From contig CAWFXP010000006.1 in NCBI GenBank assembly GCA_963819905.1, forward strand, positions 124,001-188,000: a DNA stretch of 64,000 nt, written 5' to 3'. The position numbers were made by a program, and so were the translations under genes. The notes under the pieces were generated by a model that ran no database searches, was not told the origin of the DNA, and was given only the letters and a program-made list of their open reading frames with translations. This DNA is from CAWCQC01 sp963819905 (GTDB lineage: Bacteria; Actinomycetota; Thermoleophilia; Gaiellales; Gaiellaceae). Below, piece by piece: positions 57,474 through 64,000 of the stretch; within the stretch, counting starts at the first letter, position 1, and every line of letters starts with the position of its first letter.

Positions 57474-58265
57474 TCAGGGCTGGTCGCGAAGCAGCGGCCA
57501 GGCGGCCTCGGCGAGGGCTTCCGGTCTCTCCCAGGTGAGGATGTGCCCGCAGTCCTCCAGGATCGTCGCACGTCCATCCTGGACGCGGCCGGCGTTCGTC
57601 TCGGTGACCTGGGGTGGGGAGACTGCGTCCCGATCGCCCGAGACGAGCGCGACGGGAGCCGAGATCGCCGTCAGGCCGGCCGTGATGTCCAGGCCTACGA
57701 GCGCGCGACACTGCGCGGCGTAGCCCTCGGGATCGTTGCCCGCGAGCATCGAGATCAGCTCCTGGAACTCCTCCGGGTTCTGCTCGCGGAAGGTGGGGGA
57801 GACGCCGTTCGTGGCAACCGTCTCGGCCACCGCTCCCATGCCCTCCGCCTCGACCGTCGCCGCCCGGTCGGCCATGCCCTGGCGCGCAGCATCGGGGAGC
57901 TCGGCCGGGGCGCCGACGCCCACGACCGCGCGCACCCCGTCCGGGTACCGCGAGGCGTAGGCGAGGACGATCGAGCCGCCCATCGAGTGGCCGACGAGCG
58001 CCACGCCGTCGAGAGCGAGCTTCTCGACGAGCGCGCGCAGGTCGTCGACGAGCAGGTCGATGGTGTACGGGCCCGGCGTGGTTTCGCTCTGGCCGGAGCC
58101 GCGGAGGTCATACGCGACGACGGTGAACTCGCGGGCGAGATCGGCGATCTGATGCTTCCAGATATCGGTACCCGTCCCGCCGAGACCGTGCACGAGCACG
58201 ACCGGCGCCCCGTCGCCGAACTCCTCGACGTAGGCGCGGTAGCCGTTCAGGGCGATCTCGGTCAC
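57474..58265 (-). CDS. Alpha/beta hydrolase (3-oxoadipate enol-lactonase-like)
   Basis: A 263-residue cytoplasmic hydrolase. Oxyanion region VLVHGLGGTG, YDLRGSGQS, nucleophile elbow GHSMGG (Ser94), Asp in LVSGDRDAVSP and His in EDCGHILTWERP complete the triad. Length and pattern match enol-lactonases and related C-C or ester hydrolases; the specific substrate is open. The frame is intact. Upstream lies the palindrome cluster (58284-58423) that separates it from the amidohydrolase operon. Confidence 0.85.
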   Translation of the reverse strand: MTEIALNGYRAYVEEFGDGAPVVLVHGLGGTGTDIWKHQIADLAREFTVVAYDLRGSGQSETTPGPYTIDLLVDDLRALVEKLALDGVALVGHSMGGSIVLAYASRYPDGVRAVVGVGAPAELPDAARQGMADRAATVEAEGMGAVAETVATNGVSPTFREQNPEEFQELISMLAGNDPEGYAAQCRALVGLDITAGLTAISAPVALVSGDRDAVSPPQVTETNAGRVQDGRATILEDCGHILTWERPEALAEAAWPLLRDQP

Positions 58266-58283
58266 GCCTTCAACGCCGATCGA

Positions 58284-58423
58284 GTAGGGGCCGGACAGGT
58301 CCGGCCCCGGGTGCGGCAGGGCCGGACAGGTCCGGCCCCTTCAGATTCGGTTCGCGGGACCGGCGATGCCGGTCCCGCGAACCGTGGCAGCATTGATCGG
58401 CGCAGGCCGCCGATCAATGCTGC
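58284..58423. repeat. Cluster of four palindromes between two minus-strand genes
   Basis: Four hairpin-forming elements in 140 bases. Two are the GGGCCGGAC-AG-GTCCGGCCC element also found at 44223 and 44296 (here 58288-58307 and 58319-58338). The third is a perfect 17-bp stem with a 3-base loop (58348-58364 / 58368-58384). The fourth is a perfect 16-bp stem with a 5-base loop (58387-58402 / 58408-58423) whose right arm contains the stop codon of the amidohydrolase. On the minus strand these follow the amidohydrolase and precede the hydrolase gene. Confidence 0.88.
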
Positions 58424-59805
58424 ACCTCGGCGGCCGTCGGCATGGTCGGCACCGCGGCCTTCGCGTTCTGGATGTGCTCGATGTCCATCAGGTAGTCGGG
58501 GATCGCGGTGAGCTCCTGGGCGAGCCCGAGCGTGTTCACCATCACCTTCCCGTTGGCCATGACGAGCGCGAGCTTCGAGCGATCCTGGAGGATGGCGATG
58601 TCCTCGAGCGGGTCGCCGTCGACGACGAGGATGTCGGCGCACTTGCCCTCCTCGATCGTGCCGCACTCGTGCTCGAGGCGGAGCAGCTCGGACCCGTGCT
58701 TCGTCGAGGCGACGATCGCCTCCATCGGCGAGAAGCCCATGTCGGTGACGAACAGCTCGATGTCCTTTGCGTACTGGCCGTGGGGGCACCAGACGAAGCC
58801 GTAGTCGCCGCCGGGGATGACGCGGACGCCCGCCCGGCGCAGCTTGTCCATCGCCTGGCAGCCGAGCTCCCACTCCTCCTGGTACTCGGTCGCGGCGAGC
58901 ACGTCGGACGGAATGCCGCACGCCTCGCCGTTCTCGAGGATGCCCCAGTGGTAGCCGAGGCCGGGGACGACGAAGACGTCGTCCTTCCGCTCGGCGATCA
59001 TCGCCACGGCCTCGTCGTCCGCATAGGTCGCGTGCTCGAGGACGTCGACGCCGGCCGACACGCAGAGCTTCACGCCGTCGTTCCCGCGGACGTGCGCGGC
59101 AATCTGGCGGTTGCGCTTGTGTGCCTCGTCGACGGCGACGGCGATCTCCTCGAAGGAGTACATCGTCTCCTCGGGCGGAACGCCCGGGCGGAGCAGCCCC
59201 TCGCCCGTCACGTAGAGCTTGATGACGTCGCAGCCCTCGTGGATGTTCACGCGGACTGCCTTGCGAACTTCCTCGACGCCGTCGGCGAAGATCGCGAGGC
59301 CGTCCATGCCGAGCTTCCAGAAGGCGGGGTTCCAGTCGAGCATGCCCGAGGTCGCGCAGATGTCACGACCCGACGCCGCCATGCGCGGGCCGGGGATGAC
59401 GCCTTCCTTGACCATGTCGCGGATCGTCACGTCGATCCGGTGCAGGGCGCCCGCGCTGGCCACGCCCGTGTACCCGCAGCGCAGGGCGAGCTCTGCGTTT
59501 CGCACCGCATAGACCGTCGTCCGCTCGGCCGGAAGCTTCAGGTCGAGATCGGGCAGCTCGCGCACGCCCCAGAACGAGATGTGGAAGTGACCTTCGATCA
59601 GCCCCGGCATCAGGGTCTTCCCCTCGAGGTCGACGACGCGCATGTTGCCGTTGGGGCTCTCGCCGAAGTCCTGCGTCTGGCCGACCGCGGTGATCAGGTT
59701 GCCCTCGATCTTGACGGCCGCGTCCTCGATCGGCTCGCCGCCGTGGCCGTCGATCAGGCGACAGCCTGTGAGCAGGGTCGGCGCGTCCGGGATGAGCAGA
59801 CTCAT
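58414..59805 (-). CDS. Metal-dependent amidohydrolase (imidazolonepropionase/prolidase-like)
   Basis: A 463-residue amidohydrolase-superfamily enzyme. Metal residues: HxH in GLIEGHFHISFWG, Lys in VIKLYVTGEG, His in QIAAHVRGND, His in VLEHATYADD and Asp in PGGDYGFVW. Both small beta-sandwich ends are present (LLTGCRLIDGHGG; CADILVVDGDP). It may hydrolyse a cyclic amide or dipeptide. AAGGAGG lies ahead of the ATG, which overlaps the stop of the FAH-family gene, so three minus-strand genes (60734-61645, 59802, 58414) form one operon. Confidence 0.87.
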   Translation of the reverse strand: MSLLIPDAPTLLTGCRLIDGHGGEPIEDAAVKIEGNLITAVGQTQDFGESPNGNMRVVDLEGKTLMPGLIEGHFHISFWGVRELPDLDLKLPAERTTVYAVRNAELALRCGYTGVASAGALHRIDVTIRDMVKEGVIPGPRMAASGRDICATSGMLDWNPAFWKLGMDGLAIFADGVEEVRKAVRVNIHEGCDVIKLYVTGEGLLRPGVPPEETMYSFEEIAVAVDEAHKRNRQIAAHVRGNDGVKLCVSAGVDVLEHATYADDEAVAMIAERKDDVFVVPGLGYHWGILENGEACGIPSDVLAATEYQEEWELGCQAMDKLRRAGVRVIPGGDYGFVWCPHGQYAKDIELFVTDMGFSPMEAIVASTKHGSELLRLEHECGTIEEGKCADILVVDGDPLEDIAILQDRSKLALVMANGKVMVNTLGLAQELTAIPDYLMDIEHIQNAKAAVPTMPTAAEVQH

Positions 59806-60737
59806 TGCACTCCTCCTTGTGCGCGCGGCTGCGGTGCCGCGACGATCGGGTTCGAGAGGGATCCGATGCCCTCGATTTCCACGCTGACCACGTCGCCGAC
59901 CTCGAGATAGCCCTTCCGGACGACGTCGTCCCGCTCGAAGGGCTTGCCTCCGATCTCCGGGTCGGTCGCCCAGGCGGTCCCTCCTGGGGTTCCGGTCTCG
60001 ATGACGAAGCCGGGCTGGAGCGTGTAGAAGTGAGAGAAGAAGGCGACGATCTCGGCGACGCTCCAGATCATCTTCGCGGTCGAGTTCGACTGGCGTACCT
60101 CGCCGTTGACCAGGGTGCGAAGCTGGAGGTTCTGCGGGTCGGGGATCTCGTCGCGCGTGACGATCCAGGGGCCGAGCGGGGCGGACGTGTCGAAGTTCTT
60201 CCCCGGACCGAGCGCGTACTCCCAGCCGCCCTGGGGATGAGGAACCGCTTGGCGGTCGCGCGCGGTCACGTCGTTCGCGATCGTGTAGCCAAAGACGTGG
60301 TCGAGTGCCTTCTCGACCGGGATGTGGCGCCCCGACTTGCCGATGACGACGGCCAGCTCGACCTCGTAGTCGAGCTTCTTCGTCACGATCGTGTCGTACA
60401 GAACCGGCTCGTCCGGCCCGATCACCGCGAACGGCGTCTTCAGGAAGAACTCGGGCTCCTTCTGGTCGACCTCCGGCTTCTCGTCGCGGTGATCCCAGTA
60501 GTTCTGGCCCGAGTTGAGGATCACCGGGGGAACGAGCGGCGCCAGCAAGCGGACGGAGCCGAGCGGTCTCCCGTTTCCGTCGGGGCTGTCGAGCACGGCG
60601 CCGGCCCAGGCGAGGGCCGCCTCGCCGCCCGAGATGAACGCGCACATGTCCCCGGGGAACCGCAGGTCGACGACCGAGTCCCCGTGCACGGCGCCGACGG
60701 CGCGGCGGCCGTCGACCTCGATGGTCGCGAGCCTCAC
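59802..60737 (-). CDS. Fumarylacetoacetate-hydrolase-family enzyme (second)
   Basis: A 311-residue FAH-fold enzyme with a small N-terminal domain (RLATIEVDGRRAVGAVHGD) and the catalytic part: metal Glu residues in YEVELAVVIG, Asp/Arg in ANDVTARDRQ, and IETGTPGGTAWA near the end. This resembles 2-hydroxyhepta-2,4-diene-dioate isomerase or ureidoglycolate-lyase-like members. GTG start inside the stop overlap of the DHDPS-family gene. A carbon-acid cleavage or dehydration step is likely. Confidence 0.86.
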   Translation of the reverse strand: MRLATIEVDGRRAVGAVHGDSVVDLRFPGDMCAFISGGEAALAWAGAVLDSPDGNGRPLGSVRLLAPLVPPVILNSGQNYWDHRDEKPEVDQKEPEFFLKTPFAVIGPDEPVLYDTIVTKKLDYEVELAVVIGKSGRHIPVEKALDHVFGYTIANDVTARDRQAVPHPQGGWEYALGPGKNFDTSAPLGPWIVTRDEIPDPQNLQLRTLVNGEVRQSNSTAKMIWSVAEIVAFFSHFYTLQPGFVIETGTPGGTAWATDPEIGGKPFERDDVVRKGYLEVGDVVSVEIEGIGSLSNPIVAAPQPRAQGGVQ

Positions 60738-61645
60738 GCAGGCACCGCCTCGAGGGCTCCGAGAGCGGTGAGCGCGTCGCGAAGCGCGGGACGCTCGCTC
60801 TCCGGAAAGTCGGGGAGCGGGCGCCGCACGGGGCCGCACGAGATGCCCATCATCTCGAGCGCCTCCTTGGTCGGCGACACGTAGCCAGGGTCGTACTCGA
60901 GGAACCGGTTGAGCGGCTGCAGCATCCGGTGCTGGGCGAGCGCGCCCTCGTGATCGCCGGCCTGGAAGCGATTCCAGAGCGCGACGATCTGCGCGGGCAC
61001 GATCGCCGCGGCGGTCGAGAAGATGCCCTGAGCCCCGACCGAGAGGGCGGCGTAGAACTGGCTGTCTATCCCGGTGCAGAGCGAGCGGCCCGATCCCTCC
61101 GCGAGTCGAAGCGCCTCGACGAGCTGTCCGAGATCGTCGGCCGACTGCTTGAGGCCTGTGACGCCCTCCACCTCCATCAGCGACGCGATCAGGCCCGGTC
61201 CCATCGGGTTTCCCGTGTAGAGCGGGTTGTTGTAGACGACCACGGGCAGGACGCCCGCCTGCGCCACGTCCTCGAAGAAGCGACGGAGCATCTCGTCCGG
61301 CAACGGGAAGTAGAAGGGGGGGACGAGGATCGCCGCGTCCGCGCCCGCCGCGGCCGCGTCCTCCATGAGCGCGACGGCTTCGATCGTCGAGCACGCCGCG
61401 GTCCCGGCGAAGATCGGCACGGCGCCCGCCGTCTCCTCGGCGACGATCTCGGCGACGCGTCGACGCTCGTCGCGCGACAGGTGCGGGAACTCACCCGTTC
61501 CGCCGGTCGTCATGATTCCGTGCACGCCGCCGTCGACGACATGGCGGATGACCCGGCGCAGCGCGTCCTCGTCCACCTGTCGCCCGTCGGCCGTGAACGG
61601 AGTCGGGATCGCGGGGATCACGCCCCGCGGCTCGGTCCGGCCCAA
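60734..61645 (-). CDS. DHDPS/NAL-family aldolase or dehydratase
   Basis: A 303-residue class I (Schiff-base) enzyme. VIPAIPTPFTADG starts the barrel; TTGGTGEFPHLS is the substrate carboxylate loop (usual GTTGE); VVYNNPLYTGN contains the catalytic Tyr, and GLKQSADD the Schiff-base Lys. With FAH and KDPG-aldolase neighbours, a 2-keto-3-deoxy-glucarate/galactarate dehydratase or related aldolase is likelier than lysine synthesis. I chose TTG 61645 because AAGGGAG lies 6 bases ahead. It is divergent from the KDPG aldolase gene. Confidence 0.84.
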   Translation of the reverse strand: MGRTEPRGVIPAIPTPFTADGRQVDEDALRRVIRHVVDGGVHGIMTTGGTGEFPHLSRDERRRVAEIVAEETAGAVPIFAGTAACSTIEAVALMEDAAAAGADAAILVPPFYFPLPDEMLRRFFEDVAQAGVLPVVVYNNPLYTGNPMGPGLIASLMEVEGVTGLKQSADDLGQLVEALRLAEGSGRSLCTGIDSQFYAALSVGAQGIFSTAAAIVPAQIVALWNRFQAGDHEGALAQHRMLQPLNRFLEYDPGYVSPTKEALEMMGISCGPVRRPLPDFPESERPALRDALTALGALEAVPA

Positions 61646-61813
61646 TGCAGCTCCCTTCCTCGTGGCGGGTAATCGTAGCCGGTTCGTCCCGCGCGCTTCG
61701 TCGCGCCGACCCGGCAATCCGAGTCTAATGAACCCGCGCGAGTAGCTCTCTGACCGGCCGGGCGCCCGTTCTCGCGCGCGTACCATAGGAGACCGGCGAC
61801 GGAAGGAGACGGC

Positions 61814-62461
61814 ATGGCGGTCGGTCAAGCGAGCTCGGTCGAACGGTTGCGCACGGGCGAGGTAGCGGAGGCGCTTCGCCGTGATCGCCTGGTCGCGATC
61901 CTGCGCCGGCTCGACCCGACGGTGGTCGGGCCGACCGTCGAAGCGCTGCTGCGCGGCGGCTTCACTGCCGTCGAGTTCACGGTCGACAGCGACGGCGCGC
62001 TCGAGTCGATCGCCGACTGGCGTACGGCCGGCCGGGCGTTGGTCGGCGCGGGAACCGTGCGACGGGTCGAGGATGCCGAAGCCGCGGTCGAGGCCGGGGC
62101 GCAGTTCCTCGTCAGCCCGAGCTACAGCGAGGCCGTCGTCGAGCGGGCGCTCGAGCTCGGCACCCCGGTCGTCCCAGGCTGCTTCAGCCCGACCGAGATC
62201 GACGCCGCCTGGCAGCAGGGAGCGACGTTCGTCAAGCTGTTTCCCGGCGCAGTCGTCGGCGTCGACTACCTGCGGGCAGTCCTCAATCCGCTGAACGACG
62301 TCGAGATCGTCGTCACGGGCGGAGTCGACGAGCGGTCAGCGCGCTCGTTCCTCAAGGCGGGGGCCGTGGGCGTAGGGGTGTCGACGACGCAGCTCGGCCA
62401 GGCGGAGGGGCCCGAGGCGATCGAGGCCGCGACGCGCCGCCTACTCGCTGCGATCGCCTGA
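61814..62461 (+). CDS. eda: 2-keto-3-deoxy-6-phosphogluconate (KDPG)-family aldolase
   Basis: A 215-residue class I aldolase. AILRRLDPTVVGPTVEALL starts the fold, with Glu in VEFTVDSDGALE, GAGTVRRVEDAEAAVEAG, PSYSEAVV, PVVPGCFSPTEI, and Schiff-base Lys in FVKLFPGAVVG. It cleaves KDPG or KDPGal to pyruvate and glyceraldehyde 3-phosphate. The family also includes unphosphorylated KDG aldolases, so the symbol is the general one. AAGGAGAC precedes the ATG. Its last 21 bases overlap the convergent small ORF at 62441. Confidence 0.88.
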   Translation: MAVGQASSVERLRTGEVAEALRRDRLVAILRRLDPTVVGPTVEALLRGGFTAVEFTVDSDGALESIADWRTAGRALVGAGTVRRVEDAEAAVEAGAQFLVSPSYSEAVVERALELGTPVVPGCFSPTEIDAAWQQGATFVKLFPGAVVGVDYLRAVLNPLNDVEIVVTGGVDERSARSFLKAGAVGVGVSTTQLGQAEGPEAIEAATRRLLAAIA

Positions 62462-62605
62462 GCCGGTTCCCCGCTCGCGGCGCTCGCGCTCTGCCGCTCT
62501 CGCTCGACCCTCGTCGATTCGCTTGCGCAAGCGGCGCATCGTCGGGTCGGTCTCGAGCCAGCGTGCCATCTTCTCGTCAACCCTCTTCTTCTTCCGCGGA
62601 TCCAT
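62441..62605 (-). CDS. Small basic protein, unknown function
   Basis: A 54-residue, highly charged ORF (MDPRKKKRVDEKMARWLETD, later RRLRKRIDEGRARAAERERR), predicted as a single long helix. The start is backed by GGAGGG, 5 bases ahead of ATG 62605. It lies on the minus strand after, and overlapping by 29 bases, a small acidic ORF (62577-62699). It overlaps the end of the KDPG aldolase gene. No family is recognised; the basic helix may bind nucleic acid or the acidic neighbour. Confidence 0.5.
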   Translation of the reverse strand: MDPRKKKRVDEKMARWLETDPTMRRLRKRIDEGRARAAERERRERGTGSGDRSE

Positions 62606-62699
62606 CGTCGCCCTCCTCGAGCATTCCGACGGCCTTCCTGACGTCGGTCCGGATATCGAACAGAACCTGGAACATCAGATCGACGTCGTCGGGTTCCAC
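62577..62699 (-). CDS. Small acidic protein, unknown function
   Basis: A 40-residue ORF (VEPDDVDLMFQVLFDIRTDV, then RKAVGMLEEGDDG and an all-acidic end). It has an amphipathic helical core and acidic tail. I take GTG 62699 as start; no strong SD is seen, so support is the protein-like composition and the overlap with the basic ORF. The gene is transcribed divergently from dinB, and the LexA box lies about 120 bases upstream of it. Confidence 0.4.
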   Translation of the reverse strand: MEPDDVDLMFQVLFDIRTDVRKAVGMLEEGDDGSAEEEEG

Positions 62700-62816
62700 C
62701 AACCCAGGGTTGCACGAGCCCGTTGAGGACGCAAGATGGCCCCTTCGGCCGGGAGCCGTGCATCCGCGCCGGCTGAGAGCCTGCAGACGATCCTTGTCTC
62801 GACCGCTCGCCTATGG

Positions 62817-62828
62817 GAACATATGTTC
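62817..62828 (+). promoter_or_regulatory. LexA (SOS) box overlapping the dinB start
   Basis: GAACATATGTTC is a perfect GAAC-N4-GTTC palindrome of the actinobacterial/Bacillus-type SOS box. It covers the ATG (62823) and lies 6 bases or fewer from a TATGGG -10-like element (62812-62817). LexA bound here would block dinB; induction on DNA damage is expected. Confidence 0.8.
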
Positions 62829-64000
62829 GTGCGTAGTGAGGCGACGATCCTTCACGCCGACCTCGATTCGTTCTTCGCCTCCGTCGAGCAGCGCGACGAC
62901 CCGAACCTGCGCGGGCGCCCCGTCATCGTCGGAGGCGGTGTCGTGCTTGCCGCGAGCTACGAGGCCAAGGCCTACGGCGTCCGCACCGCGATGGGCGGCA
63001 TGCGGGCCCGGCGGTTGTGCCCCGAGGCCGTGGTCGTTCCTCCGCGGATGTCCGCGTACTCCGAGGCGAGCAAGGCGGTCTTCGCGGTATTCGAGGAGAC
63101 GACCCCGCTCGTGGAGGGGCTGTCGATCGACGAAGCCTTCCTCGACGTCCGCGGGTTCGAGCGGCTGGCGGGGTCGCCGACCGAGATGGCGGTGCGGCTG
63201 CGAAGGAGCGTCCTCGAGCAGGTGGGCCTCCCGATCACCATCGGGATCGCGCGGACGAAGTTCCTCGCCAAGGTCGCGAGCGGGGTAGCCAAGCCGGATG
63301 GCCTGCTCGTCGTGCCGCCGGACGACGAGCTGGGATTCCTCCACCCTTTGCCGGTCGAGCGGCTGTGGGGGGTCGGGCCGGCCACCGCGGCCAAGCTGCA
63401 CGCCCGGGGGATCACGACCGTCGGACAGGTCGCCTGGCTCGAGGAGGCGGCGCTCGTCTCCATCCTCGGACGCGCGGCCGGTCGTCACCTCCACGCGCTC
63501 GCGCACAACCTCGACCCGCGCCCGGTGCGGGTGGGACGGCGTCGCCGGTCGATCGGGGCGCAGCGGGCCCTCGGCCGGCGGCGGCGGTCGATCGAGGAGA
63601 TCGACACGGTCCTCGTCGGGCTCGTCGACCGGCTCGCGCGCCGGTTGCGCGGCGCCCGCCGAGCAACCCGGACGGTCGTCCTGCGGTTGCGCTTCGACGA
63701 CTTCTCACGCGCGACCCGGTCGCACACCCTGCCCCGGGCAACGACCGAAACCGCCGCGATCCTCGGCGTGGCTCGTGGGCTGCTCGTGGCGGCCGTGCCG
63801 ACGATCGAAGCTCAGGGCTTGACGCTCGTCGGCCTTTCGCTGACGGGTCTCGAGGCTGCCGACGAGCCGCAGCTCGTGCTCCCCCTCGAGCGCCCTCGTG
63901 AGGCTGCGCTCGACGCGGCGCTCGACCTCGTCCGCGACCGCCACGGCGCCGCGGCCGTCACGAGAGGGGTGCTGGTCGGGCGACATCCCGGCGTCGTCAT
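62823..64000 (+). CDS. dinB: Y-family DNA polymerase IV (DinB), 3' end beyond the window
   Basis: An error-prone translesion polymerase. The frame is open from 62823 to the window end (392 codons), so only the last residues are missing. Motifs: ILHADLDSFFASVEQ (catalytic Asp and steric-gate Phe-Phe), AASYEAKAYGVRTAM, LSIDEAFLDV (catalytic Asp-Glu), TIGIARTKFLAKVAS and KPDGLLVV; helix-hairpin-helix WGVGPATAAKLHARGI, then the little-finger domain (RRSIGAQRALG). Start is ATG 62823 or GTG 62829; both are within or next to the LexA box, suggesting a short or absent leader. Confidence 0.93.
   Translation, partial: MFVRSEATILHADLDSFFASVEQRDDPNLRGRPVIVGGGVVLAASYEAKAYGVRTAMGGMRARRLCPEAVVVPPRMSAYSEASKAVFAVFEETTPLVEGLSIDEAFLDVRGFERLAGSPTEMAVRLRRSVLEQVGLPITIGIARTKFLAKVASGVAKPDGLLVVPPDDELGFLHPLPVERLWGVGPATAAKLHARGITTVGQVAWLEEAALVSILGRAAGRHLHALAHNLDPRPVRVGRRRRSIGAQRALGRRRRSIEEIDTVLVGLVDRLARRLRGARRATRTVVLRLRFDDFSRATRSHTLPRATTETAAILGVARGLLVAAVPTIEAQGLTLVGLSLTGLEAADEPQLVLPLERPREAALDAALDLVRDRHGAAAVTRGVLVGRHPGVV

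Noticed and set aside
58284..58423. Insertion-sequence ends or a tRNA/attachment site
   Set aside because: The palindromes have no transposase, no target-site duplication that I can see, and no cloverleaf. They are kept only as repeats.

Overview
The window is about 70 percent G+C, uses frequent GTG starts and ATGA/GTGA stop-start overlaps, and carries SARP/BTAD regulators, many LacI/GntR-controlled sugar-acid genes, and a LexA box of the GAAC-N4-GTTC type. This fits a high-GC actinobacterium; the short secreted proteins with VRPDDR repeats and the wealth of sugar-isomerase-like genes make Thermoleophilia (Gaiellales/Solirubrobacterales) my best guess. That placement is inference, as no rRNA or tRNA gene is present.

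Layout. 1-5.9 kb: the 3' end of ispH, two small exported or membrane proteins, a thioredoxin-like protein, a secreted S33 peptidase, a decayed alpha/beta hydrolase, a histone-deacetylase-family hydrolase and a repeat protein. 6.1-12.3 kb: two tandem, very large paralogues joining a SARP-type DNA-binding/BTAD region, one membrane helix, a beta-propeller-like region and a periplasmic binding domain. 12.4-21.0 kb: a LacI regulator heading a long plus-strand operon (enolase-superfamily dehydratase, glyoxalase-fold protein, three SDRs, three TIM-barrel sugar isomerase/epimerases, Zn-alcohol dehydrogenase). 21.0-29.1 kb: an old-yellow-enzyme-type flavoprotein, FAH-family enzyme, another isomerase, two exported proteins, a semialdehyde dehydrogenase and an exported propeller-like protein. 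29.1-35.2 kb: a minus-strand ABC carbohydrate importer. 35.4-44.2 kb: a GntR/FCD regulator, Fe-ADH, a second dehydratase, Zn-ADH, isomerase, Gfo/Idh/MocA oxidoreductase, SDR and aldehyde dehydrogenase. 44.4-54.3 kb: metallo-beta-lactamase-fold protein, isomerase, Gfo/Idh, SDRs, phosphotriesterase-like lactonase, DUF4432 protein, Ldh2-type dehydrogenase, HpcH aldolase and cupin. 54.3-64 kb: PEP carboxylase, a small HicA-like protein, alpha/beta hydrolase, amidohydrolase, FAH-family enzyme, DHDPS-family enzyme, KDPG aldolase, two tiny ORFs and dinB.

How it works together. Roughly 12-62 kb reads as a catabolic island for sugars, sugar acids or glycosides: import (ABC), oxidation (Gfo/Idh, SDR, ADH), isomerisation or C-O cleavage (TIM-barrel family), lactone opening (PTE-like or metallo-beta-lactamase-like), dehydration (two enolase-superfamily enzymes), then 2-keto-3-deoxy acid processing (FAH, DHDPS, HpcH and KDPG families) and oxidation of semialdehydes. 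Three near-identical LacI-type operators (12421, 35231, 44390) link the LacI gene, the ABC importer and the metallo-beta-lactamase operon into one apparent regulon; a separate repeated GntR operator sits at 35401, 36200 and 36270.

Data quality. Many otherwise well conserved genes between 6.9 and 50.8 kb are interrupted by single extra bases. Nearly all of these extra bases can be placed at a codon boundary, and most make the two bases there equal to two synonymous third-position alleles. I read this as two strain haplotypes merged in the consensus, not gene decay, so I annotate these genes as full-length CDS with noted shifts.
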